Source of the DNA: CALLPQ01 sp964479275
Lineage (GTDB): Bacteria > Pseudomonadota > Alphaproteobacteria > Caulobacterales > Parvularculaceae
Length of the DNA stretch: 15,470 bases
Assembly: GCA_964479275.1 (NCBI GenBank)
Contig: CAYZLR010000080.1
Span: 1 to 15,470 of the forward strand
Direction: 5' to 3'
The position numbers were made by a program, and so were the translations under genes. Shown here one piece after another: positions 8,413-15,014 of this stretch; position 1 is the stretch's first letter; each line of letters begins with the position of its first letter. Below the pieces are notes generated by a model. That model searched no databases. It had not been told where the DNA came from and saw only the letters and a program-made list of their open reading frames with translations.

Positions 8413-8852
8413 AAAACAAGCCTTATCTACATTTTATCGTAATTATTGAGTAGCGTGTTTTGGCTCGCGGGCAAGAGGAATTTCAGTCAACACGTGATAT
8501 TAAGCGATGTTCAAAGCAACAATCCAAGCTCGCGCTCCCAAGAAGCAGAATTTTGCGCGGGATTCATTGCAAAGCTCTACTCACCATTTAGTTGGCGATT
8601 GTGCTTTGTCAGTGATCATAGTTCCTGATTAAAATCAACATAGTGCCATCACCCCGTCATGTCTCTAAATCTCGGGACATGATCACTTAGAAAAATTTTG
8701 CGATAACCCTAATATATAGCAAGTCGCGAGCGGCCCTACCGGAACACGAGAACGCTGTTTTCAAAATTGCAGCAAACAAGGCGGAGCCGCAAAATTGCGA
8801 TAAAATGGCATTTTACGCCAGCTATATAGAAAACTGCGAAGGATCAAAACTC
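8413..8852. other. 440-nt intergenic region with repeats, no recognised gene
   Basis: The first part (8413-8640) is the upstream region of the lolC operon; I see short open frames there but none with convincing coding character. At 8657-8682 TCATGTC and GACATGA form a 7-bp hairpin stem with a 12-nt loop and no T tract. From 8713 to 8828 lies a structured stretch bounded by an inverted repeat, listed separately. No tRNA-like or known ncRNA structure was recognised. Confidence 0.5.
8713..8828. repeat. 116-bp segment bounded by an 8-bp inverted repeat, with internal repeats
   Basis: TATATAGC (8713-8720) and GCTATATA (8821-8828) are perfect inverted repeats at the two ends. Inside, CAAAATTGC occurs twice (8762-8770 and 8790-8798), GCGG-AG-CCGC forms a small dyad (8781-8790), and TAAAATG-G-CATTTTA is a near-perfect palindrome (8801-8815). 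The segment ends 24 nt before a small membrane-protein gene. It could be a short dispersed repeat, a small RNA gene, or the regulatory leader of that small gene; the sequence alone does not decide. Confidence 0.4.
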
Positions 8853-8945
8853 ATGGGAAAACAAATCCGTTTGACCAACATCATCATTGTCGCAAGTCTA
8901 TTGCTAGCCCTCATTTATGTTGTGGCCAAAACCTTAGGACTCTAG
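8853..8945 (+). CDS. Small single-pass membrane protein, 30 residues
   Basis: An ATG at 8853 opens a 30-codon frame ending in TAG at 8943-8945. It is preceded by GAAGGA 9 nt upstream, a good Shine-Dalgarno. The product starts with a short basic segment (MGKQIRLTN), continues with one hydrophobic helix of about 16 residues (IIIVASLLLALIYVVA) and ends with KTLGL. This gives an inside-positive, single-pass inner-membrane topology. Codon use and the RBS suggest a genuine small gene rather than chance. It lies between the lolC upstream region and the convergent SDR remnant, on the opposite strand from both, and appears monocistronic. I do not recognise a family and assign no function; small proteins of this shape often modulate membrane complexes, but nothing here identifies a partner. 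Confidence 0.6.
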   Translation: MGKQIRLTNIIIVASLLLALIYVVAKTLGL

Positions 8946-8967
8946 ATTTAAAAGTAAAGCTCTTTGC

Positions 8968-9986
8968 TTAAATGTCGTCAAGTGGCTCCTCAAAAGGAAG
9001 GCCATTGGCAAGCCCCCAATATCGGATATTATTTTTGAACGCCTGCACAAGTTGATCATGGCTTAAGCAACTGCCTTTTTTGTCGATTAATGCCATCAGG
9101 TCAGAAGGAAATTTTCCCTTTATCGCGATCATCTCCCTAAGTGCCATTAAAGTATTCACCCGATCACGCAGAGATTTTGGCAATTTCATCGCACGCAATT
9201 TTTCGTCTGTCATTAGATTGGCCTCAACCATAGTCAATGCCCCTAAATCGACCCCCGCCCGATCCGCAAATGGCCTCGCATAATTAAACATGTCACGAAT
9301 TGTAAACGCTTCAACACCCGCCGTTAACCAATAAATTTTCTTAAATTGAGGAGTTTAAATTGAGGAGTGCGGATAATGTTCTCAATAGCGCACGCCATAA
9401 AATCAACAGGGAGAAAATCACACACACCCTCCACGTCAAGCGGCATAAAGGGCAGACGCCCTTGCACAATAGAAGTTAAAAATAAGTGAAACCCTTGATA
9501 ATGCCTTGTTCGTCCACTCAAAGAATGCCCAATAACGATCGAGGGCCGAATAATTGTAAAATCGATCCCGCTTCCAGCAACCAATTGCTCTGCCTCTCGT
9601 TTCGAAGATAGATAGGACGAATCCTCAACGCTCCCACCATATTTTTTGGAACAAAATGCAGTCGAAATAAAGTGCAATGCAGCTCCGGCATCGCGAGTAA
9701 AATTCACAATATTCTCTGTGCCTTTTATATTTGTTCGATGTAATATTTCATCGTCAACATTCGTATCCGTTATGGCCGCGCAATGTATGATAGCCGTGAC
9801 TGTGCCTAATAAATGTTGATATGCCTGATCAGTTAATCCTAGTCTTGGGTGCTGAATATCAATTTTTACATGACGATATTTACCACAAGGCTTCGCCCGG
9901 TAGACCCCAAGAAGAATTTCATCTGGTGAAAAATGCGTGGTTAATTCAGAACCGATGACGCCGCTCGCGCCAGTGAGCAAAATCAT
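8968..9986 (-). pseudogene. Extended SDR / thioester-reductase-like NAD(P)-dependent reductase, disrupted by a 14-bp duplication
   Basis: From the ATG at 9986 the first frame gives 220 residues of a Rossmann-fold reductase: GASGVIG cofactor loop at 6-12, ISTAF at 108-112, catalytic YLSSK (Tyr125, Lys129) and IRPSIVIG at 146-153. This resembles the NAD_binding_4 / thioester-reductase branch of extended SDRs. The frame then stops at 9324. The natural continuation (IYWLTAGVEAFTIRDMFNYA and on to EEPLDDI) lies in another frame down to 8968. The shift is exactly explained by a 14-bp tandem duplication at 9341-9368; deleting one copy restores a 334-residue protein. The rest of the 3' part is intact, which suggests a recent event. 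No clear Shine-Dalgarno precedes the start, 37 nt after the thioredoxin-like gene. Substrate unknown. The N-terminal part keeps the catalytic residues but lacks the C-terminal substrate lid. Confidence 0.82.
9341..9368. repeat. Perfect 14-bp tandem duplication inside the SDR gene
   Basis: TTAAATTGAGGAGT occurs twice head to tail (9341-9354 and 9355-9368) with no mismatch. Because 14 is not a multiple of three, it shifts the frame of the SDR gene. The flanking bases differ, so the repeat unit is exactly 14 bp. Such duplications arise by replication slippage and can revert by loss of one copy. Confidence 0.95.
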
Positions 9987-10023
9987 ACCAAAACTGCTGC
10001 AAGGCTATGTGTCAAAATATCCG

Positions 10024-10713
10024 TTACCTCTTTGGACAAAGCCGGCGCTCTGAATAAGGGGTACCTTTATCGAGTATAGAAATCTTTTCCAGAGAAGTTG
10101 CGATTCCTGCAGCCCAATCACAATAGTCCTCACGCGCCTCCCATTTACTTTCCGACGTCATCACGCCAGTTTCAGTATTAATCATGGCGACAAAAGGAGA
10201 CCACACGCGATGCCAGCCACGCTCTTGAGCCATTTTCGTGATCCCCAATTGGTCAGCCAATTTTAATCCGTGATCAGAACGCGCATGGAGGCGCAATACT
10301 GGAATTGTAATAACTTCCTTTTTCTCAAGATAAGCATTTAATTCTTTTTTAGAAAAATAACGTGCAACGCGCCCCCCGTGAATCGGTTTTTCTTTATTGA
10401 AGATATTTCTCTCTAAAACCAGGCAATAAGGGCAATTATTAAACCCGAAAATTACCATGAGCGGCTGTCCTGCCGCCCGCGCTTTTTTCATAGCCGCAAT
10501 GTAGAGCGCTTTTGAATCACGACAATTATGATATTTTATCTCACGCGCCCGCTCATCAACACAGCCATCTATGCGCGGAATAGTTTCGTAATCAAGAGCC
10601 GGGGTAAATACTGGCGCCTGGATAAAGCTATTTGAATCTTCAGCGCGTGCGCATAAACTCAAATTCAAGAAAAAGAACGATAGGAGCAAAAAAATAGCGC
10701 GGCTTTGCGACAT
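10024..10713 (-). CDS. Exported thioredoxin-fold protein with CPYC motif
   Basis: From the ATG at 10713 the product is 229 residues. MSQSRA precedes a hydrophobic stretch (IFLLLSFFFLNLSL), ending in CARA-ED, a good signal peptidase I site, so the mature protein is probably periplasmic. LSLC is a poor lipobox, since Leu occupies the position before Cys. The mature part contains a thioredoxin fold with FGFNNCPYC about residues 89-97, and additional cysteines (VDGC-like CVDE, HNCRD, DYCDW, RRLCPK). In-frame ATGs at 10740 and 10755 would add 9 or 14 residues before the signal peptide; I prefer 10713 for its clean signal sequence, but the one at 10755 has AGGG upstream. The family of redox partners is unknown: it could reduce, oxidise or isomerise disulfides. 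It is followed by the SDR remnant after 37 nt and is divergent from the amidohydrolase gene. Confidence 0.75.
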   Translation of the reverse strand: MSQSRAIFLLLSFFFLNLSLCARAEDSNSFIQAPVFTPALDYETIPRIDGCVDERAREIKYHNCRDSKALYIAAMKKARAAGQPLMVIFGFNNCPYCLVLERNIFNKEKPIHGGRVARYFSKKELNAYLEKKEVITIPVLRLHARSDHGLKLADQLGITKMAQERGWHRVWSPFVAMINTETGVMTSESKWEAREDYCDWAAGIATSLEKISILDKGTPYSERRLCPKR

Positions 10714-10784
10714 CTGATTGTTACGAATGTTTTTTTGCATAGCATCACCAATCATTTGAATTTCGCCCTAATGCCTTTAACGCT

Positions 10785-10811
10785 CTTATAGGATATTTGC
10801 TCATGTGGCAA
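10785..10811 (-). promoter_or_regulatory. Possible sigma70-type promoter for the thioredoxin-like gene
   Basis: On the minus strand TTGCCA (10811-10806) and TATAAG (10790-10785) each match the -35 and -10 consensus at five of six positions, but the spacer is only 15 nt. It points toward the thioredoxin-like gene, 30-70 nt upstream of its candidate starts. The short spacing lowers confidence. Confidence 0.3.
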
Positions 10812-10835
10812 AAAACACAAAAGCGTTATATCCTA
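10789..10835. promoter_or_regulatory. 8-bp inverted repeat in the divergent promoter region
   Basis: TAGGATAT (10789-10796) and ATATCCTA (10828-10835) are perfect inverted repeats about 39 nt centre to centre, in the 118-160 nt between two divergent genes. AACGC and GCGTT lie close to the two arms and form a second partial dyad. One arm overlaps the candidate -10 of the thioredoxin-like gene; the other lies just upstream of TATAAA (10845-10850), a possible -10 for the amidohydrolase gene. This placement suits a shared regulator, but no family could be assigned. Confidence 0.35.
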
Positions 10836-10873
10836 AACAATGTGTATAAAAATACAGCGGGAGCAAAGCCTCG

Positions 10874-12598
10874 ATGACGAACAGAACTCTTCACTTTATG
10901 GGCCTCGTAACATCTTTTTTCCTCACAGCGTGTTCTAATGCTGAACATCACGACACCCATTCTTCATCAACCTCATCGACCGATAACCCAAAAGCCATGC
11001 AGATTGATACCATCTATGAAAATGGGGTCATCTGGACCGGCGTAGCGGGTCAGGCGGATGCGAGCACAATGGCCGTCGCGAATGGAAAAATCGTCTGGAT
11101 TGGTGGCAATGGGAGACCTGCGCCGACATGGGCTATTCAAGCTGACAAAACCATTGATTTAGAAGGTCGGTTTGTGATGACCGGATTCATTGACAATCAC
11201 GTCCATTTTCTGGAGGGGGCAACAGGACTGGCGAGTGTCGATTTACGAGATGCCAAAACACCGCAAGAATTTTCAACCCGCATCATCAATTACGCCAGCA
11301 CTCTCCCCAAGGGTCGCTGGGTCCTGACGGGTAACTGGGATCATGAAAATTGGGGTGGAGAATTGCCGCGCAAAGAATGGATTGATGCGGGTACCGAGGA
11401 TACACCTGTTTTTGTAATCCGCATAGATGGTCATATGGGATTTGCAAATTCTGCTGCGTTAAAGCTGGCGGGCCTTGACGCAAATAGCATTGCCCCGGAA
11501 GGTGGGGAAATTATTCGCGATAGCCGGGGTCATCCTACAGGGATTTTAAAAGATAATGCCATGATCCCGGTTCAACAAGCCATTCCTGCGCCAAGCGAAG
11601 ATGAACTGATGAAATTAATTCAACAAGCACAAGACCATGCATTGAGCGTTGGTCTCACAGAACTTCATCATGTCAGCGCAAGCCCGCTGGAAAATACCCA
11701 CCTTGATTTATTTCGTCGAGCCTATGAGCGCGATATTTTAAAAATTCGTATGCACGTCTACGCCCCGCTTGAAAATTGGCCAAATACAAAAGCCTTTATT
11801 GATCAACATGGGTATGGAGATGACTTTTATCGTCGAGGGGGGACAAAGGCACTTTTCGACGGCGCTCTAGGGTCAACAACGGCGTGGTTCTATGAGCCTT
11901 ACACAGATCACCCTGAAACAAGCGGTTTTCCTCTCATGGAAACTCAAGCCCTCAGAAAACTGATGTATGATGCCGATGCAAATGGGCTTACCCTTGCCAT
12001 ACACGCCATCGGCGATCGTGCAATTGATACTGTTATTGAACAAATGAAAACTGTCGGGGGTGAGGATATAAAGCAAAAGCGTTTTCGCATTGAACACTTC
12101 CAACACCCGACAAAAGACGCCATTAAAATGATTGCAAAACATGGAATTATTGCATCCTCACAGCCCTATCATGCCATTGATGATGGCCGATGGGCCGAAG
12201 ATCGCATCGGTCCAGAGCGCATTCAAACCACATATGCCTTTCGCTCCATACTCGATGCTGGCGGCATTTTAACTTTTGGATCAGATTGGCCAGTTGCCCT
12301 GCTCTCCCCCTTGCAAGGTGTCTACGCAGCCGTAACCCGGCAAACCACAGATGGTGCCTATCCCAATGGTTGGCAACCTCAAGAAAAAATTACCGTAGAG
12401 GAAGCGCTGTCCGCTTACACAGTCGCAAATGCTTATGCTAGCTTCAACGAAGCGCATGCGGGCACGCTGGAGCCAGGCAAACGCGCCGATTTCATCGTAC
12501 TAAGCGATGATCCGCGCAAAATTGACCCGATATTTTTGCCAAAAATTGACGTGCAAAAAACATTCATAAATGGTGAAGAGGTATTTTCTAGGCAATAG
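10874..12598 (+). CDS. Lipoprotein amidohydrolase, YtcJ-like (Amidohydro_3) family
   Basis: The 574-residue protein is a metal-dependent hydrolase of the YtcJ type. The N terminus is a lipoprotein signal: basic start, hydrophobic stretch and lipobox LTAC with Cys20. The next residue is Ser, not Asp, so the Lol system would be expected to take it to the outer membrane. A Ser/His/Thr-rich linker (about 21-40) precedes the enzyme. Metal-site elements are visible: His109 and His111 in DNHVHF, Lys325 in GGTKALFDG (possible carboxylated Lys), His377 in AIHAIGDRA, His408 in RIEHFQH and Asp471 in GSDWP. Length fits the family. GGGAG stands 10 nt before the ATG. Related enzymes hydrolyse amides, formamides or similar C-N bonds; the substrate here is unknown. 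It is a single-gene unit, divergent from the thioredoxin-like gene, with groES 309 nt downstream. Confidence 0.9.
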   Translation: MTNRTLHFMGLVTSFFLTACSNAEHHDTHSSSTSSTDNPKAMQIDTIYENGVIWTGVAGQADASTMAVANGKIVWIGGNGRPAPTWAIQADKTIDLEGRFVMTGFIDNHVHFLEGATGLASVDLRDAKTPQEFSTRIINYASTLPKGRWVLTGNWDHENWGGELPRKEWIDAGTEDTPVFVIRIDGHMGFANSAALKLAGLDANSIAPEGGEIIRDSRGHPTGILKDNAMIPVQQAIPAPSEDELMKLIQQAQDHALSVGLTELHHVSASPLENTHLDLFRRAYERDILKIRMHVYAPLENWPNTKAFIDQHGYGDDFYRRGGTKALFDGALGSTTAWFYEPYTDHPETSGFPLMETQALRKLMYDADANGLTLAIHAIGDRAIDTVIEQMKTVGGEDIKQKRFRIEHFQHPTKDAIKMIAKHGIIASSQPYHAIDDGRWAEDRIGPERIQTTYAFRSILDAGGILTFGSDWPVALLSPLQGVYAAVTRQTTDGAYPNGWQPQEKITVEEALSAYTVANAYASFNEAHAGTLEPGKRADFIVLSDDPRKIDPIFLPKIDVQKTFINGEEVFSRQ

Positions 12599-12759
12599 AG
12601 CATTACCAGATCAAGTGGCTGCCGGTTGAGCGCCCGGAAATGTGACTTCGCACTCGCGTTGCGGCGCCTCCAAAACTCGGATTTTACAGGCAATCACAGA
12701 GACTTTGGAAAAATTTTTCGTGAACTGGTCAAATTCTCTGAATATTTAACACGCATGGT
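12599..12759. other. Spacer between the amidohydrolase gene and the groES promoter
   Basis: I see no gene here with a start, RBS and coding character, and no strong terminator after the amidohydrolase stop. Open frames on both strands cross the region but run into the promoter and CIRCE or into the amidohydrolase gene. Transcription could therefore read through toward groES. Confidence 0.4.
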
Positions 12760-12789
12760 CTTGACGCTCCGCTTCCCCCTCCCTATTTG
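12760..12789 (+). promoter_or_regulatory. Heat-shock (RpoH-type) promoter of groESL
   Basis: CTTGACG begins at 12760 and CCTATTT occupies 12782-12788, 18 nt after CTTG. This agrees with the alphaproteobacterial heat-shock consensus as I recall it (CTTG, 17-18 nt, CYTATNT). The same bases read as a sigma70-like pair: TTGACG (12761-12766), 17-nt spacer, TATTTG (12784-12789). Transcription should start near 12795-12797, inside the CIRCE left arm, leaving a 5' leader of about 110 nt. Confidence 0.75.
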
Positions 12790-12793
12790 TCTG

Positions 12794-12820
12794 CCAGCAC
12801 TCAAGCAAGTTGAGTGCTAA
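12794..12820. promoter_or_regulatory. CIRCE operator (HrcA binding site) for groESL
   Basis: The left arm CCAGCACTC (12794-12802) and the right arm GAGTGCTAA (12812-12820) are separated by exactly 9 nt. Consensus CIRCE is TTAGCACTC-N9-GAGTGCTAA; the right arm is perfect and the left arm differs only at its first two bases. It overlaps the predicted start of transcription, the standard position for repression by HrcA. The hrcA gene itself is not in this window. Confidence 0.93.
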
Positions 12821-12907
12821 CATCAAATCTCAAACCAGAATTTGGCACGAGATACAAGTTTAAACCATTGTTTTATTTAAAACTTTAGAAAATCGGGAGA
12901 TTACTCT

Positions 12908-13195
12908 ATGGGCTTTCGTCCACTCCATGACCGCGTGCTCGTCCGCCGCCTTGACGAAGATGAGAAAACTGCTGGCGGAATCATTATTCCAGATACAGCA
13001 AAAGAAAAACCATCACAGGGTGAGATCATCTCTGTTGGCTCCGGTGCTCGCGGCGACGACAATGAAATCGTACCGCTTGAACTCAAAGCTGGTGACAAAG
13101 TGTTATTCGGCAAATGGTCCGGCACAGAAGTCAAAGTTGATGGCGAGGAATTGCTCATCATGAAAGAGTCTGACGTTCTCGGCATTCTCGACTAA
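12908..13195 (+). CDS. groES: Co-chaperonin GroES
   Basis: The 95-residue protein is the heptameric lid of the GroEL chaperonin. It begins with the typical FRPLHDRVLVRRL, carries the mobile loop that contacts GroEL (about 17-33, TAGGIIIPDTAKEKP), and shows the roof region around GARGDDNE. It ends with a conserved ESDVLGILD. Length is normal (94-97). GGGAG stands 8 nt before the ATG. It is the first gene of the heat-shock operon, under the RpoH-type promoter and CIRCE described separately, with groEL 45 nt downstream. Nothing unusual in the sequence. Confidence 0.98.
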   Translation: MGFRPLHDRVLVRRLDEDEKTAGGIIIPDTAKEKPSQGEIISVGSGARGDDNEIVPLELKAGDKVLFGKWSGTEVKVDGEELLIMKESDVLGILD

Positions 13196-13240
13196 CCCAA
13201 AATCTAAAAGAATTTCAGTAAAATTTTAGGAGACAATTAC

Positions 13241-14905
13241 ATGTCAGCCAAAGAAGTAAAATTTGACGTAGAAGCGCGCGAAAAAATGCTGCGCGGCGTC
13301 GATGTTCTTGCTAACGCAGTGAAAGTAACCCTCGGCCCTAAAGGTCGTAATGTTGTTATCGACAAATCATTTGGTGCCCCGCGTATCACAAAAGACGGCG
13401 TGTCCGTTGCCAAAGAAATCGAACTTGAAGACAAGTTTGAAAATATGGGCGCTCAAATGGTGCGCGAAGTGGCAAGCCGTACAAACGACGAAGCTGGTGA
13501 CGGGACAACAACAGCAACTGTGCTCGCCCAGGCGATCGTTCGCGAAGGTGCAAAATCTGTTGCCGCCGGGATGAACCCAATGGACCTGAAACGCGGCATT
13601 GACCAAGCCGTATCCAAAGTTGTTGAGGATATCAAAGCCCGCGCCACGAAAATCGCCTCCTCATCAGAGATTGCGCAAGTGGGTACAATTTCCGCCAATG
13701 GCGAAAAAGAAATTGGCGACATGATTGCTCAGGCTATGGATAAAGTTGGCAATGAGGGCGTCATCACTGTTGAAGAAGCCAAAACAGCGGAAACCGAACT
13801 CGATGTGGTTGAAGGTATGCAGTTTGACCGTGGTTACCTATCTCCTTACTTTGTCACCAACCCTGACAAAATGTTGGCCGATCTGGAAGATCCCTACATT
13901 CTACTCCATGAGAAAAAACTCTCTGGTCTGCAACCTATGCTGCCTCTACTCGAAGCTGTTGTTCAATCTTCGCGCCCTCTTCTTATTATTGCAGAAGACA
14001 TTGAAGGCGAAGCTTTGGCAACGCTCGTTGTAAACCGTCTTCGTGGTGGTTTAAAAGTTGCAGCTGTAAAAGCGCCTGGATTTGGTGATCGTCGCAAAGC
14101 CATGTTGGAAGATATCGCAATCTTAACCGGTGGTCAGGTGATCTCAGAAGATCTTGGCATCAAGCTAGAAAGCGTAACACTCGATATGCTGGGCACAGCC
14201 AAGAAAGTTGCGATCTCCAAAGACGATACAACAATCGTTGATGGCGCTGGTGATAAAGGCGATATTGAAGGTCGCACCAATCAGATCCGTCGCCAGATCG
14301 AAGACACATCTTCCGATTACGACCGTGAGAAATTGCAAGAACGTCTCGCAAAACTTGCCGGTGGTGTTGCTGTTCTAAAAGTAGGCGGTGCCAGCGAAGT
14401 CGAAGTGAAAGAGCGTAAGGATCGTGTTGATGACGCCCTGAATGCAACACGCGCTGCCGTTGAAGAAGGCATCGTGCCTGGTGGCGGTACAGCTCTTCTT
14501 TATGCCTCAAAAGCACTTGAAGGCATGAGCGGGGAAAACCCGGATCAAGACGCAGGCATCAATATTATTCGCCGCGCTCTACAAGCACCAATCCGTCAAA
14601 TTGTTGAAAATGCAGGCGGTGAAGGCTCAATTGTTGTTGGTAAATTACTTGAGCAGGACAACTTCAAATTCGGTATGAATGCACAAACTGGCGAATATGG
14701 TGACTTGATCGCCGCTGGTATTGTGGACCCTGCCAAAGTTGTTCGCCACGCCCTTCAAGACGCCGGTTCAGTTGCCGGTCTATTGATCACAACCGAAGCT
14801 ATGGTTGCCGATGCGCCGAAGAAAGATGGCGGCGGCGCTGCCGGCGGCGGTATGCCTGATATGGGCGGCATGGGCGGTATGGGTGGTATGGGCGGCATGA
14901 TGTAG
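13241..14905 (+). CDS. groEL: Chaperonin GroEL (Hsp60)
   Basis: The 554-residue protein forms the double-ring, ATP-driven folding chamber. The equatorial ATP site is clear: LGPKGRNV at 31-38 and GDGTTTAT at 86-93. The apical region follows, including EGMQFDRGYLSPYFVTNP, and the C terminus is a flexible GGM-repeat tail (MPDMGGMGGMGGMGGMM), as in most GroEL proteins. The sequence MVREVASRTNDEAGDGTTTAT and NPMDLKRGID agrees with alphaproteobacterial homologues. AGGAG lies 8 nt before the ATG. It is co-transcribed with groES and ends before two hairpins, the second of which is a good intrinsic terminator. Codon use is even and looks highly expressed. No missing residue was noticed. Confidence 0.99.
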   Translation: MSAKEVKFDVEAREKMLRGVDVLANAVKVTLGPKGRNVVIDKSFGAPRITKDGVSVAKEIELEDKFENMGAQMVREVASRTNDEAGDGTTTATVLAQAIVREGAKSVAAGMNPMDLKRGIDQAVSKVVEDIKARATKIASSSEIAQVGTISANGEKEIGDMIAQAMDKVGNEGVITVEEAKTAETELDVVEGMQFDRGYLSPYFVTNPDKMLADLEDPYILLHEKKLSGLQPMLPLLEAVVQSSRPLLIIAEDIEGEALATLVVNRLRGGLKVAAVKAPGFGDRRKAMLEDIAILTGGQVISEDLGIKLESVTLDMLGTAKKVAISKDDTTIVDGAGDKGDIEGRTNQIRRQIEDTSSDYDREKLQERLAKLAGGVAVLKVGGASEVEVKERKDRVDDALNATRAAVEEGIVPGGGTALLYASKALEGMSGENPDQDAGINIIRRALQAPIRQIVENAGGEGSIVVGKLLEQDNFKFGMNAQTGEYGDLIAAGIVDPAKVVRHALQDAGSVAGLLITTEAMVADAPKKDGGGAAGGGMPDMGGMGGMGGMGGMM

Positions 14906-14920
14906 CCTCCATACCTACCG

Positions 14921-14963
14921 GTTGAATGCGCATACTTGCAAAAGTATGCGCACAAAATTCAAC
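14921..14963 (+). other. Strong RNA hairpin with GCAA tetraloop after groEL
   Basis: TGCGCATACTT (14927-14937) and AAGTATGCGCA (14942-14952) form a perfect 11-bp stem closed by GCAA (14938-14941), a stable GNRA tetraloop. GTTGAA (14921-14926) can pair with TTCAAC (14958-14963) across a 5-nt bulge, extending the stem. No T run follows, so it is not a standard intrinsic terminator. It may protect the 3' end of the groESL message or mark a processing site. Confidence 0.7.
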
Positions 14964-14983
14964 TGTCAGCGATGAACTTATTG

Positions 14984-15014
14984 AAAAAGGCAACGCTTCA
15001 GCGCTGCCTTTTTT
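14984..15014 (+). terminator. Intrinsic terminator of the groESL operon
   Basis: AAAAAGGCA (14984-14992) pairs with TGCCTTTTT (15005-15013), with an inner CGC/GCG pairing around a TTCA loop and one A/C mismatch. Six T residues close the structure. The A tract on the left and T tract on the right make it potentially active in both directions. Confidence 0.9.

Noticed and set aside
8550..8625. Very short minus-strand frames (MITDKAQSPTKW and MNPAQNSASWERELGLLL) upstream of lolC as leader peptides
   Set aside because: One has a fair Shine-Dalgarno, but neither shows an attenuator structure or runs of regulatory codons, so a leader-peptide call is not supported.
8446..8628. 60-codon plus-strand open frame upstream of lolC
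   Set aside because: No Shine-Dalgarno or recognisable product, and it overlaps the upstream region of lolC where the lolC promoter should be.
8657..8682. TCATGTC/GACATGA hairpin as a terminator
   Set aside because: No gene ends next to it on either strand, the loop is 12 nt and there is no T tract.
8957..8969. AAGC/GCTT mini-hairpin between the small ORF and the SDR remnant as a bidirectional terminator
   Set aside because: The stem is only 4 bp and overlaps the SDR stop codon; too weak to call.
12433..12693. 86-codon minus-strand frame over the end of the amidohydrolase gene
   Set aside because: Mostly antisense to the conserved C terminus of the amidohydrolase, with no clear RBS or known family.
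14160..14516. 118-codon minus-strand frame inside groEL
   Set aside because: Antisense shadow of a highly conserved chaperonin gene; composition is low-complexity His/Arg/Leu-rich as expected from the codon pattern.
14827..14902. GGCGGYATG-like repeats near the end of groEL as a DNA repeat element
   Set aside because: They are the codons of the normal Gly-Gly-Met tail of GroEL.
10874..15014. A new defence or mobile system in the accessory-looking right half
   Set aside because: All genes there belong to known housekeeping or hydrolase families; no nuclease, integrase, toxin-antitoxin or reverse transcriptase motif was seen.
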